A program made the position numbers and the translations under genes. 64,000 nucleotides of DNA from Allosaccharopolyspora coralli (lineage in GTDB: Bacteria; Actinomycetota; Actinomycetes; Mycobacteriales; Pseudonocardiaceae). Positions 20,329 through 28,323 of this stretch are shown here, one piece after another; the stretch's first letter is position 1, and the number at the start of each line of letters is the position of its first letter. The notes below the pieces were generated by a model. That model searched no databases. It was given only the letters and a program-made list of their open reading frames with translations, and was not told where the DNA came from. The stretch lies in NCBI RefSeq assembly GCF_009664835.1, contig NZ_CP045929.1, positions 806,001 to 870,000 on the forward strand, written 5' to 3'.

Positions 20329-21339
20329 ATGCGCAAGACGATGAAGTCCTGGATCGCCGTCGGGTGCGCCGCGGCCGCGTTCTCGGCCGCCGGTTGCGGA
20401 ACCACCAGCCAGAACACCGGCCAGGTGCAGCCGCAGGACCCGACGCAGAACTGCCAGGGGCCGGACGGCAGGTACACGATCGGGATGAGCCAGGCGAACC
20501 TCGCCGAGCCGTACCGCGTCCGGATGGACGAGGACATCAGGAAGGCGGCCGAGAAGGTGCCGCAGTTCGAGGAGGTGAAGTTCCTCGACGCGGCGAAAGA
20601 CAACTCTCAGCAGGTCAGTGACGTCGAAAGTCTGATGACCCAGCAGGTCGACCTGCTGATGATCTCGCCGAACGAGGCCGCGCCGCTGACCGAAGTCGTC
20701 AAGAAGGCCTACAACGAGGGGATTCCGGTGGTGCTGCTCGACCGCAAGGTCGAGGGCGACGCGTACACCACGTTCGTGGGCTCCGACAACACCGAGATCG
20801 GCCGTCAAGCCGGCCAGTTCTTCGCCCAGCAGCTGCTCCCCGACGGCGGCAAGATCGTCCAGATCAAGGGTCTGTCCGGGTCCACGCCCGCCGCCGAGCG
20901 GGAAGCGGGATTCAAGCAGGGCATCGAGGGCTCGAACATCGAGATCATCGACACCGTCGACGGCGAGTGGGAGCGCTCGGTCGGCCAGCAGCAGATGGAC
21001 GCACTGCTGAAGGCGCACCCGCAGATCGACGCCGTCTACTCGCAGAACGACCCGATGGCCGAAGGTGCCTACCTCGCCGCCGAAGCCGCTGGACGGGTGC
21101 AGGACATGGAGTTCGTCGGCATCGACGGCCTACCGATCGAGTCCGGTGGCATCAAGGCGGTCGAGCAGGGTCGACTCGCGGCGACGTTCGTCTACCCGAC
21201 GGGCGGGCAGGAAGCGGTCGAGGCCGCCAAGAAGCTCCTCGTCGACTGCGAGCAGGTGCCGAAGCAGCAGACGCTGCCGACGCAACTGGTGACGCAGCAG
21301 AACGCCGCCGAGGTGTACCAGCGGCTGAACCAGAACTGA
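20329..21339 (+). CDS. Sugar ABC transporter substrate-binding lipoprotein
   Basis: 336 aa. A lipobox (FSAAGCG, cysteine near residue 23) is followed by a type I periplasmic-binding fold: YTIGMSQANLAEPYRVRMDED, DLLMISPNEAAPLTEVV, VVLLDRKVEGDAYTTFVGSDN. This is the pentose/hexose-binding family of RbsB. It is third in the ABC operon, 28 bp after the permease with a good GGGAGG. A transcription terminator would be expected next, but an IS30 element starts 23 bp downstream. Confidence 0.93.
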   Translation: MRKTMKSWIAVGCAAAAFSAAGCGTTSQNTGQVQPQDPTQNCQGPDGRYTIGMSQANLAEPYRVRMDEDIRKAAEKVPQFEEVKFLDAAKDNSQQVSDVESLMTQQVDLLMISPNEAAPLTEVVKKAYNEGIPVVLLDRKVEGDAYTTFVGSDNTEIGRQAGQFFAQQLLPDGGKIVQIKGLSGSTPAAEREAGFKQGIEGSNIEIIDTVDGEWERSVGQQQMDALLKAHPQIDAVYSQNDPMAEGAYLAAEAAGRVQDMEFVGIDGLPIESGGIKAVEQGRLAATFVYPTGGQEAVEAAKKLLVDCEQVPKQQTLPTQLVTQQNAAEVYQRLNQN

Positions 21340-21362
21340 TCCGCGGGCAGGAGTGGGCGGTG

Positions 21363-22347
21363 TCAGTCGGTGGAAGCAAGTGAGCTGGTGAGGAGCTCGG
21401 TGAAGACTTCTGCTGGGGTTCGGTAGTCGAGTATACGGCGGGGGCGGTTGTTGAGTTCTTCGGCCACGGTGTCCAGGTAGGACTGGTGGTCGGTGATGTC
21501 GGTTGCTTTGGGGAAGTATTCGCGCAGCAGCCGGTTGGTGTTCTCGTTCGTGCCGCGTTCCCACGGCGAGTGCGGGTGGGCGAAGTAGATGTCGACGTCG
21601 GCGGCCAGCGACAACGCCGCGTGGCGTGCCATCTCCGAACCCTGATCCCAGGTCAGGCTGGTGAGCAGATGCGACGGCATGTCGTTGATCTTCGACAGGA
21701 GTGCGTCGTGGGTCGTGGTGGCGTCATGCCTGCCGTCGGGCAGCGCCACACAGCAGGTGTAGCGCGACGTACGCTCGACCAGGGTGGCCATGGCGGTTTT
21801 GCCGCCCTTGCCCACCACGAGATCCCCTTCCCAGTGTCCGGGCACCCTGCGGTCGGCGACCTCGGCCGGGCGTTTCGATCGAGCGCATACCCACGATCCG
21901 CGCACCCGAGCTGCGGGCCCGGCCACGGGAGCGCCGCTGGCTACGCCCCGAGCGCAGCCAGATGCCTTGACGAGCCAGTTCGCCGGTGGGCAGCGCATAG
22001 ATCCAGGTGTAGATCGCCTCGTGAGACACCTGCCAAGCCTGCTGGCCCGGCCGTTCGTGCCGCAACCGGCCCGCGACCTGGTCCGGCGAGCAGCCCTCCC
22101 GCAGCTTGGTCGTGACCACCTCACGCAGCACCGGATCTGTATCCAGCTTGCGGATCTTCGGCCGCGCTCGTGCCGACGTGGCCTGTCGTACGGCTACCTG
22201 GGCCCGGTAATGCGCCCGGCCGCCATGGCGACGGATCTCGCGGCTGACCACGCTGGGATTCCGCTCGATCCGCTCCGCGATCACCGCCTGGTCCACGCCC
22301 TCGGCGATACCGCGCGAGATCTCTTCCCGATCGCCGCCCGTCAACAT
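21363..22347 (-). pseudogene. IS30-family transposase, frameshifted
   Basis: The N-terminal half (MLTGGDREEISRGIAEGVDQ, with the helix-turn-helix IERNPSVVSREIRRHGG) and the C-terminal half (VPGHWEGDLVVGKGGKTAMA, DQGSEMARH, SPWERGTNENTNRLLREYFP with the DDE residues) are in different frames. The frames cross near 21885-21895, around IETP/RPAEVADRR. IS30 transposases are normally one frame, so this is most simply a single-base indel inactivating the gene, or a sequencing error. Confidence 0.85.
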
Positions 22348-22438
22348 CGTGCGCTGTCCCACCCGGACACTCCTCGTCGGCCTTCCACACTCCACCGACG
22401 ACATACCTACACCAAGATCACGTGCTTACACCGGTTGA
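21363..22438. mobile_element. IS30-family insertion sequence
   Basis: About 1076 bp. Imperfect terminal inverted repeats of roughly 24 bp begin TCAGTCGGTGGAAGCA on the left and, on the complement of the right end, TCAACCGGTGTAAGCA. The transposase stop codon coincides with the left end. I could not define a target duplication. The element follows the last ABC gene directly and may have displaced its terminator. Confidence 0.8.
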
Positions 22439-22980
22439 GATCAAGGTGCGGCCGTTGCGTTCGCGCGGAACGGCCGCATTCTGCTGCCCGATTTCGTCGA
22501 CGTGCTCACGTCGATTCTTTCGGGAACGGAACCCGGAGTTTTCGGAACCAGGGCCCGCCATTCACGGCCGCGGTCGCTCGGTGGCGCGGAATCGTGACCG
22601 AGATCGCCTCCCTGAGTGTCCGAACCTCCTCGGCGGTCCCCCGAACGGGAATGTGTCGACCACATGAGCTGTCCGGATTGAACACGCTCCGGCGTCTCAT
22701 TGCTCCATCACGGCCATTCCTCCGGAAAACGCCCCGTGGTGGTTGCCGGAATTCACGGTGATCGGTGACCATCGAACGCAGATCATCATCGGCACCGGAA
22801 TCGGAATGGCTTCCGACATCGGTGTCGATGCCCGTCCTTCGTCCGAACCGGCGAGCCGAGTGTCTCTGCTGCGGCCGGATTCGACGAATTCGAGTCGCAC
22901 CACCATCGTGTCCCGGAGCCACACGCCTCGAGAAATCCACTGTGGAGTCTGCGGCCGGTCGGTGAGGAGTGGAGGCGAGC
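22439..22980. other. Region upstream of the GH172 gene
   Basis: No gene recognised. It contains a perfect 9-bp-stem hairpin (GCGGCCGTT at 22448-22456 with its complement at 22469-22477), possibly the displaced terminator of the ABC operon, and an 18-nt inverted repeat TCGACGTGCTCACGTCGA at 22497-22514 that could be an operator. The LacI operator found at 17671 and 26738 is not seen here. Confidence 0.5.
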
Positions 22981-25515
22981 ATGATGAGACGACGACGCGG
23001 GCTCCGGCGCTTCGGGGCTGTCCTCGCCATCGCGGCACTCGCGATGGTCACACCCGCCGCCGGAATCGACGGCGACACCGCACAGGCCCAGACCGACCCC
23101 GGCGCCTCTGCGAGCGCGGTCGGCTGGGACACCTACCGGAACATCGACGGCTTCTCCCAGCTGCGGGGGCAGGAGCGCAGCAGGCAGTTCTCCAGTTTCG
23201 CCGACGACGGCAGCAACAACGACGGTTTCCAGGGAACCTACTCGTGCCTGCGGCAGAGCGACCGCGGATGCGTCATCGCCGAACGGGAAGGCGCAGGCGA
23301 GGTGTCCTCGATCTGGCTGACCCGCGAGCCCTGGGGCGACGTCACCGGGACCGGCAACATCACCATCGAACTCGACGGCCGCACCGTCCTCGACGCCCCG
23401 CTGATCGACGTGGTCTCCGGCGAGGTGGGTGCGCCGTTCGTCTGGCCGCTGGTCGGCAACCCGGAGGACGCCGCAGGCGGCGTGGTCATCAAGGTGCCGA
23501 TGCCCTACCGGGAATCGATGCGGATCACCACGGACGAGAACCCGTTCTTCTACCACGTCGACTACCGGACGTTCCCGAGCGCGGACGGGGTCCGGACCTT
23601 CGACCCCGCCGACCCCGCGACCGACGTGCTGAACAAGCTGCGCCGCTTCGGCGTCGCCGACCCGAAAACCACTGCGGACAACACCGACACCACGCGTCAG
23701 GACTTCACGCTGCCGCCCGGTGGTAGTACCGAGATCGCCGCTGTGGACGGACCCGCACAGATCAACCAGCTCCGGCTGCGACTGCCCCAGGTGGTGCCGA
23801 GCCCGCGGGTTGTCGACGACGGCCGAGCCTTCGGTGCCGCAGGCGGAAGCAGCTTCCGCATGGCCGTCGCGCCGGAGAACGAGGGGATTCGCATCGTCCG
23901 GCGATTCGATCCGCAGATCGCCGACCAGGTCGCGAGCCTGTCCGTCGACGGTGTCCCCGCGGGCGAATGGCGCAGCGGCGCCGCACAACCCGGCGGGTGG
24001 GGAGTGCAGGCCATCGAGGTCGACCCCGCGATCACCCAGGGAAAGTCGTCGGTGCAGATCGACAACCGGTTCGTCTCGTCCTCGCTGGACGTCAACGAGT
24101 TCCGCTACGACGTGCAGTCGAAGGTCAACGGCGAGTGGGTTCGCACCGACGTCCTCGACCTCGGGCCAGGCCACCCCGGCGAGGAGCAGGCTCACGGATA
24201 CCGCATCGACAATCCCGTGTTCGCCAGGGAAAAGCTCGTCGGACGCTACGGGTTCAGCGAGCAGGAGGTTGCCGCGTCGAAGACGCTGCTCGACACGCTG
24301 CGCCTGCGCATCACCTTCGACGGGAAGACCACGGTGGACTCGCCGGTCGGTGAGTTCTTCGGATCCGGGCTAGGCGAGCACGACGTGCGGACCCTCATGA
24401 GCTCCATCGACCCCGGTCAGGACGGGTGGTACACGGCGTGGTGGCCGATGCCGTTCAGTTCGGACGCGAAGGTCGAACTCGTCAACACCGGACCCGTGGC
24501 GCTCGAAACCGGCACCGGCGAGGTCAGCACGGCCGCCGCTGACATCGATACCGACACCGGGTACTTCAACACGACGTCCCGGCGCGGTCTGACCACCCCG
24601 GGCGAGGACTGGAACTTCATGAACGCCGAAGGCTCCGGGACCTTCTACGGAGTCACGCACACCATGCGTGGCCTGATTCCGCCGAACTCGACCCGCGAGT
24701 CGACCGACCTGCAACCGTTGTCCCGCGAGGATCCGGTCTCCAACCAACGCAACTATCTCGAAGGTGACGAACGGTTCTTCGTCGACGGGTCGTCCACCCC
24801 GGCGTGGTACGGGACTGGCAGCGAGGACTACTACGAGTCCGGCTGGTACTTCCGGGCAGGCACCACGTTCTCGATGCCGCTCGCGGGCAATCCCGCACAC
24901 GAGATCAACGGCGACGGGTGTCAGTACGACTGCACCGGTGCCTACCGTCTGCAGGTTCCCGACGCGGTGCCGTTCAGCGACGGGATGGTCGCAGGCATCG
25001 AACACGGGCCCGCCAACGACGAACCGGGCGACTACAGCTCGACGGCCTACTGGTACGGCGGCAACCCGTCCAGCCATACCGAGACCGACGTCGTCGACGT
25101 CGCCGACCCGGCCGACCGGGAATCCCACCAGTACACCGCTGCCGGTGAGAACCTCGAGGACCTCACCTCCCGATTCGAAGGAGACCAGAACAACCAGCCG
25201 TTCACCAGGACCACCACCACCGCGACGGGGCCGGTGAGCTTCACGGTCGGGGTCGACGCGGACAACGAGGGTGTGCGGCTACGCCGACTCTCCGACCAGA
25301 TCGCCGCATACCAGCAAGCCGACGTGTTCGTCGACGGCGCGCCCGCCGGTTCCTGGATGCAGCCACTCGGCAACGGCACCGACCGCTGGCTCGAGGACCA
25401 CTTCGACGTGCCTGCCGAGCTGACCCAGGGCAAGGAGCAGGTGAGGGTGGAGATCATCCCTCGGGGTGACGCCCCGCCGTGGTCCGCGTCCCGGTACACC
25501 GTGTTCTCCCGCTGA
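22981..25515 (+). CDS. Secreted DUF2961 / GH172-family glycoside hydrolase
   Basis: 844 aa with a signal peptide (RRFGAVLAIAALAMVTPAAG, cleavage near residue 35). The DUF2961 start RQFSSFADDG is at about residues 68-77 and the hallmark GTGSEDYYESGWYF at about 611-624. A domain with an ENEGxRxxR...VDGxPAGxW pattern occurs twice, near residues 291-345 and 752-805, and looks like a duplicated beta-sandwich, one copy inserted in the catalytic region and one at the C-terminus. GH172 members include difructose-dianhydride enzymes and exo-D-arabinofuranosidases acting on mycobacterial D-arabinan. The neighbouring isomerase and kinase favour a pentose product. The ATG at 22981 follows GGAGG at 6 nt. 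Confidence 0.88.
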   Translation: MMRRRRGLRRFGAVLAIAALAMVTPAAGIDGDTAQAQTDPGASASAVGWDTYRNIDGFSQLRGQERSRQFSSFADDGSNNDGFQGTYSCLRQSDRGCVIAEREGAGEVSSIWLTREPWGDVTGTGNITIELDGRTVLDAPLIDVVSGEVGAPFVWPLVGNPEDAAGGVVIKVPMPYRESMRITTDENPFFYHVDYRTFPSADGVRTFDPADPATDVLNKLRRFGVADPKTTADNTDTTRQDFTLPPGGSTEIAAVDGPAQINQLRLRLPQVVPSPRVVDDGRAFGAAGGSSFRMAVAPENEGIRIVRRFDPQIADQVASLSVDGVPAGEWRSGAAQPGGWGVQAIEVDPAITQGKSSVQIDNRFVSSSLDVNEFRYDVQSKVNGEWVRTDVLDLGPGHPGEEQAHGYRIDNPVFAREKLVGRYGFSEQEVAASKTLLDTLRLRITFDGKTTVDSPVGEFFGSGLGEHDVRTLMSSIDPGQDGWYTAWWPMPFSSDAKVELVNTGPVALETGTGEVSTAAADIDTDTGYFNTTSRRGLTTPGEDWNFMNAEGSGTFYGVTHTMRGLIPPNSTRESTDLQPLSREDPVSNQRNYLEGDERFFVDGSSTPAWYGTGSEDYYESGWYFRAGTTFSMPLAGNPAHEINGDGCQYDCTGAYRLQVPDAVPFSDGMVAGIEHGPANDEPGDYSSTAYWYGGNPSSHTETDVVDVADPADRESHQYTAAGENLEDLTSRFEGDQNNQPFTRTTTTATGPVSFTVGVDADNEGVRLRRLSDQIAAYQQADVFVDGAPAGSWMQPLGNGTDRWLEDHFDVPAELTQGKEQVRVEIIPRGDAPPWSASRYTVFSR

Positions 25516-25536
25516 GCGGCGCTCCTCGTCGCGAAC

Positions 25537-25655
25537 GAGGCCAACGGCACTTTCGCCTCGTCTCATGAGGCGAAAGTGCCGTTCGCCTCATTTCGGGTGT
25601 TGGGGCGAGCGGCACTTTCGCCTCGTCTGGTGGGGCGAAAGTGCCGTTCGCCTCG
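25537..25655. repeat. Family C hairpins, two copies
   Basis: Hairpins at 25537-25589 and 25602-25653, with arms AACGGCACTTTCGCC / GGCGAAAGTGCCGTT and GAGCGGCACTTTCGCC / GGCGAAAGTGCCGTTC. They lie between the convergent GH172 and lacI-type genes and probably terminate both. Confidence 0.85.
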
Positions 25656-25656
25656 T

Positions 25657-26658
25657 TCAGGTGTGGGAGGTGCTGGCTCGGGCGACGAGGTGCGCCGAGA
25701 GTGTGGTGGTCGAGGAGTTCCCGTCGGGGTTCTCGTCGCCGATGCGCCGCAGGAGCAGCTGGGCGCCTACCGCCCCGACGTCGTAGGCAGGCTGAGCCAC
25801 CACGCTCAACGGCGGATCGACCAGCGACGCCCAGGGCGCGTCGTCGAAGGCCACTACACCCACGTCCCGGCCCGCGCGCAGCCCCAGGTCCGCGAGCGTC
25901 TCCAGCACGCCGATCGCCATCGAGTTGTTCGCCACCAGCAATCCGTCCGGCGGCTCGTCGGCCGTCAACAGCGCGTGCGCCGCACGCCTCGCCCCCGCGG
26001 CCTTGAACTCCGTGCGGCGGACCAGTGCGCTGCTGCTGCGCAGCTTCGCCACGCGCAAGCCGTCGCGAAACCCCGCGAGCCGCTCGTCGGCGGTGGGAAC
26101 GCCACTCGGGCCGGTGACACACCCCAGGCGCCGGTATCCCTGGTGTGCGAGGTGCAGTGTCGCCTGCTTCGCCGCGAGCCGGGAATCCACGAGCACCGCG
26201 TCACTGCCCCAACCCGGCAGCGGCCGGTCCACCGCCACCACCGGCGTGTCGTGCACCCGGAGCAGTTCGGCGCTGTCCCCGCGCCCCGTCGGAGACAACA
26301 GCACGCCCGCCACACGCTCCTGCAACGCGACGTCGAGGTACTCCCGCTCCTTGTCCGGCTCGTCGTCGGAGTTGCACAACACGACGGAGTACCCGGCCGC
26401 GTGCGCGACGTCCTCGACTCCGCGCGCCATCGCTGTGAAGAACGGGTTCTCCACATCGGAGATGATCAACGCGAGCACCGCCGTCTCCTGCTTGCGCAGG
26501 CTGCGGGCCGGGCCGTTCGGGCGATATCCGAGATCGTCGGCGGCGGCGACGACCCGCGCCACCAGCTCCGGATCGACCGTGCTCTTGCCGTTGAGTGCGC
26601 GCGACACGGTCGCCGTGGACACGCCCGCCATGGCCGCCACATCACTGATGGTCGCCAC
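25657..26658 (-). CDS. LacI-family transcriptional regulator
   Basis: 333 aa. The helix-turn-helix ATISDVAAMAGVSTATVSRALNG is followed by the hinge YRPNGPARSLRKQ and a periplasmic-binding-like effector domain (LALIISDVENPFFTAMARGVE, VVAFDDAPWASLVDPPLS). The GTG at 26658 has GGGAGG 5 nt upstream. It is divergent from the isomerase operon. The shared operator at 26738-26754 and 17671-17687 is the natural target, making this a local repressor released by a sugar or sugar phosphate. Confidence 0.94.
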   Translation of the reverse strand: MATISDVAAMAGVSTATVSRALNGKSTVDPELVARVVAAADDLGYRPNGPARSLRKQETAVLALIISDVENPFFTAMARGVEDVAHAAGYSVVLCNSDDEPDKEREYLDVALQERVAGVLLSPTGRGDSAELLRVHDTPVVAVDRPLPGWGSDAVLVDSRLAAKQATLHLAHQGYRRLGCVTGPSGVPTADERLAGFRDGLRVAKLRSSSALVRRTEFKAAGARRAAHALLTADEPPDGLLVANNSMAIGVLETLADLGLRAGRDVGVVAFDDAPWASLVDPPLSVVAQPAYDVGAVGAQLLLRRIGDENPDGNSSTTTLSAHLVARASTSHT

Positions 26659-26706
26659 GCCGACCTCCCTTGTTTCCACCGACCGAACCGTCCTTCGACG
26701 GCAGCC

Positions 26707-26754
26707 TTGACAGCGCTCGTCCGCCCAGAATAGCTTCCGAGAAAACGATTGCTC
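26707..26754 (+). promoter_or_regulatory. Promoter plus LacI-type operator of the isomerase-kinase operon
   Basis: TTGACA (26707-26712) and TAGCTT (26731-26736) are 18 nt apart, followed by CGAGAAAACGATTGCTC (26738-26754), the exact complement of the operator at 17671-17687. It lies in the divergent gap with the regulator gene. Confidence 0.82.
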
Positions 26755-26850
26755 ACCGCGAGAGGGCAGCAATCCGCACACACGTTTGCCGCCCCGGTCC
26801 GGTAGCCCCCGTGGTCGTGACAACGAAGTCCGCATTCTTGGGAGGATCTC

Positions 26851-28269
26851 GTGGCTCGTATCGGCGTGATCAGCATTTCCGACGGACGTGACCACGTCCA
26901 CGCGCGAAACGCGGACTTCATCCAGGGCAAACAAGACGCCTTGGTCCACTCGTTGAAAGAGGCCGGCCACGAGGTCGTCGTCGGCGACGAACTGGTCGCG
27001 ACGAACACGCTGGCGAGTTCGGTGGCCAGGAAAGTCGCCGCCGCCGACGTCGACGTCACGGTCCTGTACTACACGGTGTGGGCGTTCCCGCACTTCACGA
27101 TGCTCGCCGCCGATGCTACGCGCAGCCCGCTGGTGCTCGTCGCCAGTACCGACCCCACCGAACCGGGGCTCGTCGGCATGCTCGCCGCGGGCGGCGCACT
27201 CGACCAGATCGGCCGTACCCATACCCGCGCCTGGGGCGCTCCCGACGACCGCGAGCTCGCGGAGAAGATCAGCGTGCAGGCCACAGCGGCCGGAGCCGTC
27301 TCCTCGCTGCGAGGCTCTACCTTCGGCCGCTTCGGCGGACGCCCGATGGGGATGAACACCGCCGTGGCGAACACCGACCAGTGGCAGGCCCTGTTCGGTA
27401 TCGACGTCGAAGAGATCGACCAGTACGAACTCGTCCTGCGCGCCGAACGTGCCGATGCGGCCGAAGCTCGCCGCGGCCGCGAATGGATCGAGCAGCACGC
27501 CGCCGGGGTGCACTACGACGGCAAGAAGCTCACCCCGGAGCTGCTCGAACGACAGATCCGTTCTTATCTCGCAGTGCGCGACATCATCGGCGAACGCCAC
27601 CTCGACTTCTCGGGCATCAAAGGCCAGCCCGAACTCACCGAGCACTTCGCGACCATGGACGTCACCGAAGCGTTCCTCAACGACCCCTACGACTGGAACG
27701 GGCCGAAACAGACCCACGTGTGCGCCACCGAGGCCGACATGGACGGTGCGCTCACCATGCAGTTGCTCAAGAAGGTCGCCGACACGCCGGTTCTGTTCGC
27801 CGACGTCCGTCACTACCACGCCGACCGCGACATCTGGGACCTCTGTAACTCCGGGCAGCACGCCACCTGGTTCGCCGCGCGCAGCGACGACCCGGCGGAG
27901 AACCTCGCCCAGGTGAACTTCTATCCCGAGGTGTTCTTCTTCCCGGCAGGTGGTGCGTCCGTGCAGCACATCGCCGCTCCAGGGCAGATGACGCTCGGCA
28001 GGCTCACGCGCGACGGCGGTGAGTACCGACTGCAGCTCATGCTCGGCGAGTTCGAGAACTACGACGCGGCGACGAACAAGGTGCTCGTGGATCAGTCCAC
28101 ACCGGAATGGCCGCACGCCTTCGCGCGTCTCGACGCGCCGGGTGAGGTGTTCCTCTCGAAGTTCGGGGCGAACCACATCCACGCCGTACCGGGCGACCAC
28201 CGCGCGGCGATGCGTGCGGTGGCACGGCAACTGGACATCCACCTGGACGAGTGGTCGCGGGAGTCGTAA
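26851..28269 (+). CDS. L-fucose/arabinose isomerase-family protein
   Basis: 472 aa, shorter than classical FucI (about 590 aa). It contains the family segments LYYTVWAFPHFTMLAADAT and VANTDQWQALFGIDVEEIDQ. Likely metal/catalytic residues are Glu near 294 (CATEADMDGALTMQLLKK), Asp near 318 (ADVRHYHADRDIWDL) and His near 441 (GANHIHAVPGDH). FucI enzymes also isomerise D-arabinose to D-ribulose. No aldolase for fuculose-1-phosphate is nearby, so D-arabinose is the more economical guess. The GTG start at 26851 follows GGGAGG. Confidence 0.88.
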   Translation: MARIGVISISDGRDHVHARNADFIQGKQDALVHSLKEAGHEVVVGDELVATNTLASSVARKVAAADVDVTVLYYTVWAFPHFTMLAADATRSPLVLVASTDPTEPGLVGMLAAGGALDQIGRTHTRAWGAPDDRELAEKISVQATAAGAVSSLRGSTFGRFGGRPMGMNTAVANTDQWQALFGIDVEEIDQYELVLRAERADAAEARRGREWIEQHAAGVHYDGKKLTPELLERQIRSYLAVRDIIGERHLDFSGIKGQPELTEHFATMDVTEAFLNDPYDWNGPKQTHVCATEADMDGALTMQLLKKVADTPVLFADVRHYHADRDIWDLCNSGQHATWFAARSDDPAENLAQVNFYPEVFFFPAGGASVQHIAAPGQMTLGRLTRDGGEYRLQLMLGEFENYDAATNKVLVDQSTPEWPHAFARLDAPGEVFLSKFGANHIHAVPGDHRAAMRAVARQLDIHLDEWSRES

Positions 28270-28323
28270 CCGCTCCGTCGCTGACGATCGCGTGTTGAGC
28301 ACCGTTGCGGAAGGGGTCTGGTG

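Noticed and set aside
21363-22347. Programmed frameshifting in the IS30 transposase
   Set aside because: IS30 transposases are normally translated from one frame, and no slippery A/T run is present at the crossing. A plain indel is simpler.
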